A stretch of 64,000 nt of DNA from contig JBFWPT010000012.1 in NCBI GenBank assembly GCA_050249835.1, positions 1 to 64,000 of the forward strand, in the 5' to 3' direction. Under the pieces are notes generated by a model. The model was not told the DNA's origin. It ran no database searches and was given only the letters and a program-made list of their open reading frames with translations. The translations under genes and the position numbers were made by a program. Each line of letters opens with the position of its first letter. The first letter of the stretch is position 1. Source of the DNA: Miltoncostaea sp050249835. GTDB lineage: Bacteria > Actinomycetota > Thermoleophilia > Miltoncostaeales > Miltoncostaeaceae. Below, piece by piece: positions 1-9,180 of this stretch.

Positions 1-867
1 GACATCGTGCGCGTCGGCGGCGCCACCGGCGAGCCCGTGGAGCCGATCGCCGCGAGCGAGGACATCGAGGAGCAGGCCAACGCCTCCTTCTCCACGCCCC
101 TGATCGCGTACCGCCGCGGCCCCGAGGGCTCGGTGAAGGGCGTAGCGCCCTCCGCGCAGATCTGGGCCATCGACCCCAACGACCCGCGCTCGGCCCGGCC
201 GCTCACCGACTCCGGCTTCGACGACCGCCGCCCGGCCATCTCGCCCGACGGCAACGTCGTCGCCTTCGTCTCCAACCGGGGCAGCAACCCCGAGGACTAC
301 GACGTCTGCTTCGCGCGCACCGACGCGAGCAACGCGGTGCCCAAGTGCATCTCGGACCGCGACGTCAACGTCAGCCGGCCCGCCTGGTCGCCGGACGGCC
401 GCTCCCTCATCGTCACCGCCTCGGACGGCCCGCAGACCGAGCTGCTGCTGCTCACCTCCGTCGTGCCCTCCTCCCCGAACCCGGCGGACTGGACCCCGCA
501 GGGCTTCGTGACCGACGGGATGCACAAGGACCGCAAGACGGACCAGGTGCTCTCGTCCGCGTTCTCCCCCGACGGCACCAGCCTCGCGTTCTCGGCCAAC
601 TGGAAGAGCACCACCTTCACCCTCTGGACCGTCCCGGTGGAGGGCGGGGTCATCGGGACCGAGCCCGAGCAGCAGCCGTTCATCGCGGCCTGCGAGCTGT
701 CGTGGCGTCCCGACGGCGCCGAGCTCGCCATCGCCCAGCGCAACTCCACGTGCGACGAGGTCGGGCGCATCGTGCGCGTCCAGCTCTCGGCGCCCAACGA
801 GCAGACGCTGCTGAGCCGCCTGGACGCCGCGTCGGGCAGCCCGGTCTGGGCTCCGCCCGCGGGCTAG
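1..867 (+). CDS. TolB-like beta-propeller protein, 5'-truncated by the window edge
   Basis: The reading frame is open at the first base and ends at a TAG, so the N-terminus lies outside the window. At least three PD40/TolB-type blades are visible from their SPDG signatures (AISPDGNVVAFVSNRG, AWSPDGRSLIV, AFSPDGTSLAFSAN) plus a degenerate SWRPDGAELAI blade. Such propellers normally bind proteins or glycans outside the membrane. The missing N-terminal part could be a signal peptide or, as in the kinase at 9181-12213, a transmembrane signalling domain. The next gene starts 7 nt downstream, so the two are probably co-transcribed. Exact function unknown. Confidence 0.75.
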   Translation, partial: DIVRVGGATGEPVEPIAASEDIEEQANASFSTPLIAYRRGPEGSVKGVAPSAQIWAIDPNDPRSARPLTDSGFDDRRPAISPDGNVVAFVSNRGSNPEDYDVCFARTDASNAVPKCISDRDVNVSRPAWSPDGRSLIVTASDGPQTELLLLTSVVPSSPNPADWTPQGFVTDGMHKDRKTDQVLSSAFSPDGTSLAFSANWKSTTFTLWTVPVEGGVIGTEPEQQPFIAACELSWRPDGAELAIAQRNSTCDEVGRIVRVQLSAPNEQTLLSRLDAASGSPVWAPPAG

Positions 868-874
868 GTCGCCC

Positions 875-2554
875 GTGCTCTGCCGGACCTGCCGGCGCCA
901 GGTGGGCCGGGGTGACGCCTTCTGCCACTCCTGCGGCGCCTCGGTGGACGGGCGCGCCGCCGCCTACGACCTCGTCCTCCCCGGGGGCCAGCGCGTGCCC
1001 CTTGCGGAGACCACCCTCATCGGGCGCTCCCCGGAGAGCACCGTGCGCCTGGAGGACCGGACCGTCTCCCGCTCCCATGCCCGCCTGACGCTCGCCGGCG
1101 GCGGTGCCCCGACCGTGGAGGACGCCGGGTCGAGCCACGGGACCTTCGTGGACGGGGTGGCGGTGACCGGGCCGACCGCCCTGCGCGACGGCGCCGTCGT
1201 GGGCGTGGGCGACGTCGACCTGCGGGTCGAGCGCCACCGCGACGCCGCCGAGGCCGGCCGCACGGTGGTGGTAGCCGCCAACGCGAGCGTGGTCATCGCC
1301 GCCGCCGGGGACGTCCACGTCTCGCAGGCCGGCACCCAGGCCGGTTTCCGCCCGCAGATGAAGCCCGGCTGGAAGCTCAAGCGGCTCGCGGAGGGGCAGG
1401 AGCGCCTGCGCTACGTCCTCTCCAGCGAGCACATGCCGGACCTGCTGCGCCTCGGGGAGGGCGACGCGGCCCTGGTGCAGATGCTCGACGGCGAGACCTC
1501 CCTGCCGGAGCTGATGGCCGAGGCCGAGCGCCTCTACGGCGACGGCGGCGTCGGCCGGCTGGCCCGCCTGCTGGCCGACCTGGGCGAGCGCGGCCTGCTG
1601 GTGGGCGTCGACGCGCCGGAGCACCAGGCCCGCGGCGGGTTCCTGGGCCGCCTGGTGACGCCCAAGGAGCGGATCATCCCCGGCGCGGGGGCCTTCTTCG
1701 CCCGCCTCTACCGGCGCGGCGGCTGGACCATCTTCACCCGCCCCGGGCTCATCGCGATCACGCTCGTGGCGGTCGCCGGCATCGCCGCCTTCATCGGCCT
1801 CATCGTGAGCCGCGGCGGCACCCCGTTCGTGGTCGCGAACCGCATCGGAATCGGCGGCCTCGTCTTCCTGGCCGGCCGCTTCCTGGTGGTGGCGATCCAC
1901 GAGGTGGCGCACGGGCTGACGATGGCCTCCTACGGCCGCACGGTGCCCCGCGCCGGGGTGAAGTCGATCATCGGCATCCCCTTCGCGTTCGTGGACACCA
2001 CCGAGGCCTGGTTCGAGCCCCGGCGGCGGCGCCTGGCGATCAGCGCGGCCGGCCCGGTGAGCGACCTGGCCGTGGGCGGCGCGGCGGCGCTGATCGCGCT
2101 GGCGCTGCCGGCCGGGAACACCCGGGACATCGTCTACCAGGTGGCCCTCGCCGCGTACGTCGGGGCCTTCTACAACCTCAACCCGTTCCTCGACCGCGAC
2201 GGCTACCACATGCTCGTGGACTGGCTCGGGGAGCCCGGGCTCCGGCGCCGCGCCCGCGAGCGCCTCAACCGGCGCATCTCCGGGACCGGCGCGCCGGAGG
2301 AGGAGAGCAGCCGCGCGCTGACGATCTACGGGGTGGCGAGCCTGGGGTGGATGATCGCGGCGATCGGCTTCGTCATAATCCTCACCCTCCTGTACTTCGA
2401 CCGGCTCACGGCCATCGCGTCGCCGGAGGTGGTGTGGACGGTGCTCGGCGCCTTCTACCTTCTGCTGTTCGTCCCCGTGGCCGTGACCGTGGGCAAGCCG
2501 CTGCTCGCGCGGCGGAAGGCCGCGGGAGGGGAGGCCGCCGATGCCGTCGGATAG
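875..2554 (+). CDS. FHA / PqqD-like / M50 membrane metalloprotease
   Basis: A 559-residue multidomain protein starting at GTG. It opens with a four-Cys zinc ribbon (C3, C6, C17, C20), followed by an FHA phosphothreonine-binding domain (about 30-115, with GRSPES and SRSHARL motifs). A PqqD-like winged segment (about 165-250; DGETSLPELM and LADLGERGLL) comes next, then a polytopic M50 site-2-protease-like domain with HEVAH at 342-346 and NPFLDRDG near 440 supplying the third zinc ligand. M50 proteins cleave within or near membranes; PqqD-like domains bind leader peptides in RiPP pathways; FHA domains dock phosphorylated partners. It overlaps the next gene by 14 nt, so the two are translationally coupled. 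Its natural substrate is unknown; the neighbour's N-terminus is an obvious candidate. Confidence 0.85.
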   Translation: MLCRTCRRQVGRGDAFCHSCGASVDGRAAAYDLVLPGGQRVPLAETTLIGRSPESTVRLEDRTVSRSHARLTLAGGGAPTVEDAGSSHGTFVDGVAVTGPTALRDGAVVGVGDVDLRVERHRDAAEAGRTVVVAANASVVIAAAGDVHVSQAGTQAGFRPQMKPGWKLKRLAEGQERLRYVLSSEHMPDLLRLGEGDAALVQMLDGETSLPELMAEAERLYGDGGVGRLARLLADLGERGLLVGVDAPEHQARGGFLGRLVTPKERIIPGAGAFFARLYRRGGWTIFTRPGLIAITLVAVAGIAAFIGLIVSRGGTPFVVANRIGIGGLVFLAGRFLVVAIHEVAHGLTMASYGRTVPRAGVKSIIGIPFAFVDTTEAWFEPRRRRLAISAAGPVSDLAVGGAAALIALALPAGNTRDIVYQVALAAYVGAFYNLNPFLDRDGYHMLVDWLGEPGLRRRARERLNRRISGTGAPEEESSRALTIYGVASLGWMIAAIGFVIILTLLYFDRLTAIASPEVVWTVLGAFYLLLFVPVAVTVGKPLLARRKAAGGEAADAVG

Positions 2555-5333
2555 CGCCGCCGCGGAGATGCTCGCCCGGCTCCTGACAGACGACCGCTTC
2601 CGGTCGCAGTTCCGCAGGGACCCGGCGGGCGCCTGCCGCGCGATGGACCTCGGCGAGGTCGCCGACGAGCTCGCGGCCGACAGCGGGAAGGCGTTCCAGA
2701 CGCTCGAGGTGCGCGAGTCGCGGTCGAGCCTGGCCGGCGTCCTGCTCGCGGCGGCGGCCGAAGGCGTCGGCATCGCGGAGCTCGTGCAGCACATGCGCGC
2801 CGACGAGGGCCCCGACAGGTGGGCCGCCGCGGGCGCCCTGTCCCGGGCGATGCCGGCGGTGCAGGACTCGGTCGAGGCGCCCCCGATGGCCGACCTGACG
2901 GACCGCGACGACGTGCCGTCCTGCCCGGTCTGCCTCCTGAAGGATCCGGACAAGCCGGCGGCGATCACGCGCTGCAGCGTGTGCGGGGATCCCGCCCCGA
3001 TCGGGTCGGCCATCTGCCCCATCTGCCGGTCCGAGGGCCGCCAGGTGCCCGTGCGGCGCGAGTTCGCCCCCCGCGACGCGGCCGACGAGCAGGCGTTCGG
3101 CCAGGCCTTCGCCCCGGAGACCGACGACGCCCCCCAGCGCTTCGCCTCCTCGCCGGAGTTCGGCGCGAACGGCGGGGACGCGGGCGAGGACCGCATCGAG
3201 GCCTTCGCCGACGCCCCCGTCGCCGCATCGGCGGTGCCCACGGTCCAGCCGGTCGATCCGTCGCTCATGAACAACACCAACGCCGGCGGCAAGCTGCACT
3301 CGTCGGAGTTCCGCGTGCCCGACGCGGAGGGCGCCCCCGGGCCGGGCGGCAACTACCACGCCGCCTACGACTTCTTCACCGAGGAGAACGCCCCGATCCG
3401 CGCCCCGATGTCGGGGACGATCGTGGAGGTGCGGGCCTCGCGCGGCACCTCCGGCCAGATCTTCGGCGGCACCGTGAAGCTGCAGGGCGCCGACGGCAAG
3501 GTGTGGGTCTTCCGCCACGTCACGCCGGGCTCGGTGACCGTGGGCCAGCAGGTGACGGCGGGCACCCAGATCGCCGCGACCAGCCCCTGGAGCGACGGGC
3601 CCGAGCACGCCCACATCGAGGTCTGGAAGACGCTCTCGGGCGGCTACAACCTCTCGAACATGGAGGACCCGCTCCCCTACCTGCAGCAGCTCTACCAGGG
3701 GGGCGGGGCGCAGCCCGTGCCGGTCGCGGGCGTGCCGCCGGCCGGCGCGCCGGCGCCCGTGCCCGGCGCGGTCCCCGGCGCGGTGGTGCCGGCCGTGCCC
3801 GTGGCCCCGGCGCCGGTCCCCGTGGCGCTGCGCCCGGAGGACGTGGTCGCCGACCCCAACGTCGTCGCGGCGCCCGCCGTCGAGTCGGAGCTGCTGTCGA
3901 AGGACGTGGACCCGCGCGCCATCCCGATGCTCGCGAACGTCTCCGACCGCTACGAGATCGGCATCACGAGCGTCGAGCACGGCGACGGCATCACCCGCAT
4001 CGTCATCACAAGCGTCAACGGCAAGCCGGTCGGCCCGAACAACGTCGACGCCCGCGACCTGGCCGAGGAGCTCGCGGCCCTCGACCCCTCCGCCCGGCCC
4101 TCCGAGGTCGGCACGCCGTGGCGCATCAAGGGCGAGGGCTTCTTCACCGAGCGCGACCTGCGCAACCGCATCGAGGTGGGCTTCCGGGAGGGCGACGTAC
4201 CGACCACCCCGGCCGCCGCGCCGGGTGCGGCGCCGGTCGCCCCCGTTCCCGGCGCGGCCCCCGTCGCCCCGGTCCCCGGCGCGGCGCCCGTGGCCCCGGC
4301 TCCGGTCGCCCCCGCCCCGGTGCCCGTCGCCCCCGCACCGGCACCCGTCGCGCCCGCCCCTGCGCCGGTCGCCCCCGCCCCGGCACCCGCCGTCGCGCCC
4401 GCCCCGGTCGTCCCGGTCGCCCCGGCACCCGCCGCGACGCCGGGGCTCCCGCCCGCCCCGATCCCCGCCGGCGGCGGCGCCGCGCCGATCGACCCGAACG
4501 TCCCGGTCCAGGTGCCCGCCCCGTCGCCGGACGGCAGCCCCCTCTCCCCGGCCGAGGCCCTGGCGACGCTGAGCCCCCAGGACCAGCAGCTCGCCGCCCA
4601 GCTCAACGCCTGGATGGCGTCGAAGCACCCCGACGCGCCGCTCAAGGACTACGGGGCCGTGTTCGTGCGCGAGGGGCGCCTCAACGGCATCGACCCCCGG
4701 GCCCTCGTCGCGATCGCCCGCGCCGAGAGCTCCCTCGGCTCCGACCCCGGCGCCATCTCGATCAACAACGCCTTCGGCTGGGGCCCCCACCGGCCCTTCC
4801 CGAGCTGGGAGGAGAACATCTCGACCGTCGCCGAGGGCCTCAAGACGGGCTACATCGACGACGGGCTCGACACGCTGCCCGAGATCCAGGCGCGGTACGC
4901 CCCCCTCGGCGTCTCCAACGACCCGACCAACCTGAACTCGAACTGGCTGAAGAACGTCCGCATCTTCTACGCGGACCTCGGCGGCAACCCGGACGGGTCG
5001 ATCGCGGTCCCCGCCGGTCAGGCCGCCCCGCCCCCCGGAACGGCCGTCCCCGTGCCCCCCGTCGCCCCCGCGCCCGCCCCGGTGGCCCCGGTCGCGCCCG
5101 CCCCCGCGCCGGCGCCCGCCCCGGCGCCGGACCCGGTGCCCGCCGGCCCCCCGAGCGCCGGTCGCGCGAGCGCGGTGTTCGGGGCCGTCCCGGGGCCCGC
5201 GCCGGACGCCGACGCGGACGCCGATCCGGACGGCCCGGCCATCGAGCGGCCCAACACCGCCCGGGTGCTCCCCGCCGTGCCGGACCCCGCCGATCAGGCC
5301 GCCCCGCCCACGACCCCCCCACCCGGTCAGTAG
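2541..5333 (+). CDS. M23 endopeptidase/glucosaminidase with leader-like N-terminus and zinc ribbon
   Basis: A 930-residue protein. Residues 1-90 are helical and resemble a short leader (LLTDDRFRSQFRRDP) and contain no signal peptide. A zinc ribbon follows at about 129-165 (CPVC, CSVC, CPIC). The LytM/M23 domain (about 255-375) keeps the zinc ligands: HAAYD near 271 and HAHIE near 356. A Pro/Ala/Val-rich linker (about 555-655) precedes a glucosaminidase-like lysozyme fold (about 677-820) with Glu in ARAESSLG and the family ending NDPTNLNSNW. A second Pro/Ala tail completes it. It should cut both peptide and glycan parts of peptidoglycan, but how it is exported is unclear. ATG 2541 lies inside the end of the protease gene, so the pair is coupled. 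Confidence 0.85.
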   Translation: MPSDSAAAEMLARLLTDDRFRSQFRRDPAGACRAMDLGEVADELAADSGKAFQTLEVRESRSSLAGVLLAAAAEGVGIAELVQHMRADEGPDRWAAAGALSRAMPAVQDSVEAPPMADLTDRDDVPSCPVCLLKDPDKPAAITRCSVCGDPAPIGSAICPICRSEGRQVPVRREFAPRDAADEQAFGQAFAPETDDAPQRFASSPEFGANGGDAGEDRIEAFADAPVAASAVPTVQPVDPSLMNNTNAGGKLHSSEFRVPDAEGAPGPGGNYHAAYDFFTEENAPIRAPMSGTIVEVRASRGTSGQIFGGTVKLQGADGKVWVFRHVTPGSVTVGQQVTAGTQIAATSPWSDGPEHAHIEVWKTLSGGYNLSNMEDPLPYLQQLYQGGGAQPVPVAGVPPAGAPAPVPGAVPGAVVPAVPVAPAPVPVALRPEDVVADPNVVAAPAVESELLSKDVDPRAIPMLANVSDRYEIGITSVEHGDGITRIVITSVNGKPVGPNNVDARDLAEELAALDPSARPSEVGTPWRIKGEGFFTERDLRNRIEVGFREGDVPTTPAAAPGAAPVAPVPGAAPVAPVPGAAPVAPAPVAPAPVPVAPAPAPVAPAPAPVAPAPAPAVAPAPVVPVAPAPAATPGLPPAPIPAGGGAAPIDPNVPVQVPAPSPDGSPLSPAEALATLSPQDQQLAAQLNAWMASKHPDAPLKDYGAVFVREGRLNGIDPRALVAIARAESSLGSDPGAISINNAFGWGPHRPFPSWEENISTVAEGLKTGYIDDGLDTLPEIQARYAPLGVSNDPTNLNSNWLKNVRIFYADLGGNPDGSIAVPAGQAAPPPGTAVPVPPVAPAPAPVAPVAPAPAPAPAPAPDPVPAGPPSAGRASAVFGAVPGPAPDADADADPDGPAIERPNTARVLPAVPDPADQAAPPTTPPPGQ

Positions 5334-5426
5334 GTGCCCCGGAACCCCATCCCCGGCCGGGTTGCGACGGCACAGAGCGTGGTGGAGAGTGGCCCTCCCA
5401 GCGTCCCGACGACCCGGAGTCACCGC

Positions 5427-7247
5427 ATGAAGCGCGCCCTTGCCGGGGTGATCGCCGCAACGAGCCTGGTGGCGCTCGCGGGAACAGCCTCGGCGACCCC
5501 GCCTGGGATCAACGGAGGGATCGCGTACACGAGCGACCGCGACAACTCGCTTGGGAACGTGTTCTCGCAGACGAGTCCCGCCACGACCCCATTCAAGGTC
5601 ACAACTCGTCCGGAACAGGAGGGCGACCCTGCATGGTCGCCCGACGGGACCAGAATCGCCTACGCCAGCACCCGTTCCGGCAACTGGGACATCTGGGTCG
5701 CTGACGCGAACGGCCAGAACGCGGTGCAGTTCACGACCGACATGTCGACTGACCGGGAACCGGCCTGGTCCCCCGACGGGACCCGGATCGCCTGGACCTC
5801 GGACCGCGTCGGTTCGAACACGAACATCTTCTCCGCTCGGCTCGATCGGTCAGGCGTGATTCAGCACACCGTGGACGGAGGCACCGACGAGCAGCCGGAT
5901 TGGTCCCCGGACGGAACCCGGATCGCTTTCCGAGGCGGCCGGACGATGGGCGACATCTACACCGTGTCCGCCTCGGGCACGGAGGTCGATCTCCGGCAGA
6001 TTACGACGGACCCGGGAAACGAGCCGACCTGGTCACCCGACGGTTCGCGGATCGCCTTCAGCGCGCAACGCGGCAACACCGTCACTGACATCTGGTCCCT
6101 CTCGTCGGGAGGGACGGAGCTCGACCCGCGCCGGCACACCACCGAGGTGGCGGGTGGAAGCGCAAAGCAACCGGCTTGGTCGCCTGATGGGAGCCGTATC
6201 GCTTTCGCGAGCTTCCGGGGAAACAGCGATTGGGACATCTATTCGGTCCTGAGCACCGGCGGGCCTGAGAACCAGCTGCAGGCCTGGACCACCACCGCCA
6301 ACCCGATCGACGAAACCGAACCTCACTGGCAGACGGTCGCGCCGCTGCCCGCCCTCACGGCGATCAGCCCGAACTCGGCGACCGCCGGCTCCGCCGGGAT
6401 CACCTTGACGCTCACCGGCACCGGGTTCACGAACCGCTCCCGGGTGCGCTGGAACGGCCAGGACCGGTCGACGACCTTCGTGTCGTCCACCCACGTCACC
6501 GCGGCGATCCCGGCGAGCGACCTCGCCGCGGCCGGCACGGCCCGCGTAGAGGTCGTCACCGGCCCGGTCGGCGGCGGCACCTCGGGCATCCAGACCTTCA
6601 CGATCCACGCGGTCACGCAGCCGCCCCCGCCGGGGCTGCAGATCGCGGGCGCGACGGTGCAGAACAAGTGGAAGGCGAGCCGCCTGCGCGGGCGGCTGGT
6701 GGTGAGCGTCAACACCTCCCGGGCCGCGCGCCTGCGCGTCAGCGTCCTGCGCGCGAACGGGCGCGGCAAGGCGCTCGTGACCCGCACGATCGCCGCCGCC
6801 GGCGCGGGCACCCTCACGCGGAGGCTGCTCCTGAAGCCCACGATGGTCCCCGGCCCGTACCTCATGCGCGTCACCGAGATCGGATCGGGCCCCGGCCTGC
6901 TGCCGCGGGTCGACCGGCGCATCACGGTAGCGGCGCCGCGCGAGGGCGTCGTGTCCCGCGCCTTCTTCTCCACCAAGATCGGCGGGCGCGCCTTCACCCG
7001 CATCGGCGGCCGCTCGATCATCTTCGCCCACTTCCGCTTCGCCGCCCGCGCGAAGCCGGGCAAGCGGCTCACGGTGAGCTGGTACGCACCGGGCGTGCGC
7101 CGGCCCGTGGCGGTCGACCGCAAGGGGCGCACCTCGGTCGTGATCGCCTTCATCAAGGGCCCGCGGTCGCTCCCGAAGGGCCGCTGGCGCGCCGAGCTAC
7201 GCTACGGCGGGACGCTCGTGGCGACCGCGCGGGTGCGCGTTGCGTAG
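5427..7247 (+). CDS. Secreted TolB-propeller/TIG protein with shared C-terminal module
   Basis: ATG 5427 is preferred over an in-frame GTG at 5334 because it has a GGAG ribosome-binding site 8 nt upstream and begins a clean signal peptide (MKRALAGVIAATSLVALAG). Residues 30-305 carry six PD40 blades (WSPDGTRIAF-type). An IPT/TIG immunoglobulin-like domain follows (about 310-400), then a module of about 195 residues that recurs in the proteins at 7240-9174 and 13309-15057. The propeller half (to about 6330) has visibly lower GC and more A/T-ending codons than the C-terminal half, as if two sources had been joined. The next gene overlaps by 8 nt. Ligand unknown. Confidence 0.85.
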   Translation: MKRALAGVIAATSLVALAGTASATPPGINGGIAYTSDRDNSLGNVFSQTSPATTPFKVTTRPEQEGDPAWSPDGTRIAYASTRSGNWDIWVADANGQNAVQFTTDMSTDREPAWSPDGTRIAWTSDRVGSNTNIFSARLDRSGVIQHTVDGGTDEQPDWSPDGTRIAFRGGRTMGDIYTVSASGTEVDLRQITTDPGNEPTWSPDGSRIAFSAQRGNTVTDIWSLSSGGTELDPRRHTTEVAGGSAKQPAWSPDGSRIAFASFRGNSDWDIYSVLSTGGPENQLQAWTTTANPIDETEPHWQTVAPLPALTAISPNSATAGSAGITLTLTGTGFTNRSRVRWNGQDRSTTFVSSTHVTAAIPASDLAAAGTARVEVVTGPVGGGTSGIQTFTIHAVTQPPPPGLQIAGATVQNKWKASRLRGRLVVSVNTSRAARLRVSVLRANGRGKALVTRTIAAAGAGTLTRRLLLKPTMVPGPYLMRVTEIGSGPGLLPRVDRRITVAAPREGVVSRAFFSTKIGGRAFTRIGGRSIIFAHFRFAARAKPGKRLTVSWYAPGVRRPVAVDRKGRTSVVIAFIKGPRSLPKGRWRAELRYGGTLVATARVRVA

Positions 7248-9174
7248 ACGCCCGGCGCTCGCGGCCCTCGCCCTCGCGGCGGGCATGCTCGGCGCCGCCG
7301 CGGCACCCGGGTGGGCCGTGACGGGGGCCGACCCGATCGTGGTCATCGCAGGCCAGAACACCCAGAACGCCGCCAACACGGCCGGTGACGGCGGCCCCGC
7401 GACGGCGGCCGTGCTGGTGCGGCCGCGGGCGGCGGCAGCCGACGCCGCCGGCCGGGTGTACGTCGTCCAGCGCTCGGAGCCCGGTGTGCGCCAGGTGGGC
7501 ACCGACGGGATCATCCGCCGGTTCGCGGGCAACTACCAGAACATCTCGTCCGGGGACGGCGGGCCGGCGCTGTCGGCCCAGACGACCATCCTCAGCGGGG
7601 TCGCCGTCGACCCCGCCGGCAACGTCTTCATCGCCGAGGAGGGCGGCACCGGCAGGATCCGGAGGATCGACACCTCCGGGATCATCCGCACCGTCGCCGA
7701 CGGATTCCCGGGCCTCTTCGGGCTGACCACCGACGCCGCCGGGAACGTCTTCGGCGCGGTCGGCAGCGGGCGCGTGATCGCCGTCACCCCCGGCGGGTCG
7801 GTGCTCACCGTGGCCGGCACCGGCACCGGGGGGTACAACGGCGACGGTATCCCCGCGACGCAGGCCCAGCTCCAGGGCCCCGGTGGCGTGGCCGTCGACG
7901 CGGCCGGCAACCTCTTCATCGCCGACGCCGGGCGCGTGCGCCGGGTGGACGCCGCGACCGGGCTGATCTCGACGATCGCGGGCGACGGCACCGCCGGTAC
8001 CACCGGCGACGGCGGGCCCGCGACGGCGGCCCGCATCGCCGCGACCGGGATCGCGGTCGACCGGGCCGGCAACGTCTACGTCGCCGAGGGCGCGACGGGC
8101 CACCGCATCCGGCGGATCGACGCGGCGACGGGCGTCATCACGACCATCGCGGGCAACGGCACCGCAGGCTTCGCCGGCAACGGGGGGCCGGCGAGCGGCT
8201 CCGTGCTGAACACGCCGTTCGGCATCTCGATCGACTCGACAGGGAGCCTCCTGATCGGCGACGAGGGCTCATCGACCGTGCGGCGGATCGTCAACGCGCC
8301 GCCGGTGGCGACCCTCGGCGCCAGCCCGGCGTCCGGCCTCGCCCCCCTCGCGGTCGCGTTCGACGGCTCGGCCTCGAGCGGCGTCAACGACGGCATCATC
8401 TCCCACTCCTGGGACTTCGGGGACGGCACCGCGGCGTCCGGTGCCGCCGTGAGCCACACCTACGCGGCGGCGGGCACGTACACGGCCCGGCTGACCGTGA
8501 TGGACGCGAGCGGGGCGACGGCGACCGCGACGCGCACGGTGGCGGTCGCGGCTCCCGCGCTCCGCCTCGGGTCGGTCCGGATGGCGGCCACCTGGAAGGC
8601 GAGCCGGGTGGGTGGGCGGATCATCGTGACGGCGTCGGCCGACCGGGCGACCCGCTACCGCCTGAGCGTTCTGCCCGCCTCCGGCCGGGGCAAGGCCCTC
8701 CTGACCCGCACCTTCCGGGTGGCCGCGGCGGGCTCCTTCACACGCCGGCTGCCACTGGCGGGCCGGCTGGTGCCGGGGCCGTATCTGGTCCGCGTCGCCG
8801 ACATCGGACCCGGCGCGCAGCTCGCTCCGCAGGAGGTGCGCGCCTCGGTGCCCGCGCCACGCGAGGGCGTCGTCGCCCGCGCGGGCATCGCCACCGCGGT
8901 CGGTGGCCGGGCGCGGACGTCGATCAAGCGCGGGCCGGGCATCCTGTTCGCCGACTTCCGCTTCGCGGCCCTCCCGCGTAAGGGCCGGGCACTCACCGTC
9001 ACCTGGTTCTGGTCGGGCCGCTCGGGCGCGATCGCCACATTGTCGAAGACGCGCACGCGGCGGGTGTCCGCCTTCGTGCGCTCTCGTTCCGGTGCGCTCG
9101 CCGCGGGTCGCTACCGGGCCGAGCTGAGGGCCGGCGGCACGCTGGTCGCCGTGACCCGCACGCGCATCCGCTGA
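7240..9174 (+). CDS. Secreted NHL-repeat/PKD protein with shared C-terminal module
   Basis: The TTG at 7240 starts inside the previous gene (8-nt overlap) and gives a signal peptide (RRRPALAALALAAGMLGAAAA). Residues about 35-345 form NHL propeller blades with repeated GDGGPA and VAVDAAGNLFIAD motifs. A PKD domain follows (about 350-440, WDFGDG and HTYAAAGTYTARLTV). Residues about 447-644 are the module shared with the preceding gene; both contain SVL...GRGKAL.TRT, TRRL, VPGPYL.RV and PREGVV.RA. The product is probably an extracellular or wall-associated binding protein. It ends 6 nt before the convergent kinase gene. Confidence 0.85.
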   Translation: MRRRPALAALALAAGMLGAAAAPGWAVTGADPIVVIAGQNTQNAANTAGDGGPATAAVLVRPRAAAADAAGRVYVVQRSEPGVRQVGTDGIIRRFAGNYQNISSGDGGPALSAQTTILSGVAVDPAGNVFIAEEGGTGRIRRIDTSGIIRTVADGFPGLFGLTTDAAGNVFGAVGSGRVIAVTPGGSVLTVAGTGTGGYNGDGIPATQAQLQGPGGVAVDAAGNLFIADAGRVRRVDAATGLISTIAGDGTAGTTGDGGPATAARIAATGIAVDRAGNVYVAEGATGHRIRRIDAATGVITTIAGNGTAGFAGNGGPASGSVLNTPFGISIDSTGSLLIGDEGSSTVRRIVNAPPVATLGASPASGLAPLAVAFDGSASSGVNDGIISHSWDFGDGTAASGAAVSHTYAAAGTYTARLTVMDASGATATATRTVAVAAPALRLGSVRMAATWKASRVGGRIIVTASADRATRYRLSVLPASGRGKALLTRTFRVAAAGSFTRRLPLAGRLVPGPYLVRVADIGPGAQLAPQEVRASVPAPREGVVARAGIATAVGGRARTSIKRGPGILFADFRFAALPRKGRALTVTWFWSGRSGAIATLSKTRTRRVSAFVRSRSGALAAGRYRAELRAGGTLVAVTRTRIR

Positions 9175-9180
9175 GCCCCC

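Noticed and set aside
680..3352. Long minus-strand open frame opposite the protease and hydrolase genes
   Set aside because: It is rich in Arg/Ala/Gly/Pro with no domain, and lies opposite well-supported genes. In DNA of this GC content long antisense frames arise by chance.
4200..4440. Regular short repeats that could suggest a CRISPR-like or satellite array
   Set aside because: They encode a Pro/Ala/Val linker in frame (VAPAPAPVAPAP type), have no constant spacers and belong to the hydrolase gene.
2406..5423. 1005-codon minus-strand frame with Arg/Gly/Asp-rich repeats
   Set aside because: It mirrors the Pro/Ala/Val-rich linkers of the M23/glucosaminidase gene on the plus strand; the latter has catalytic motifs in order.
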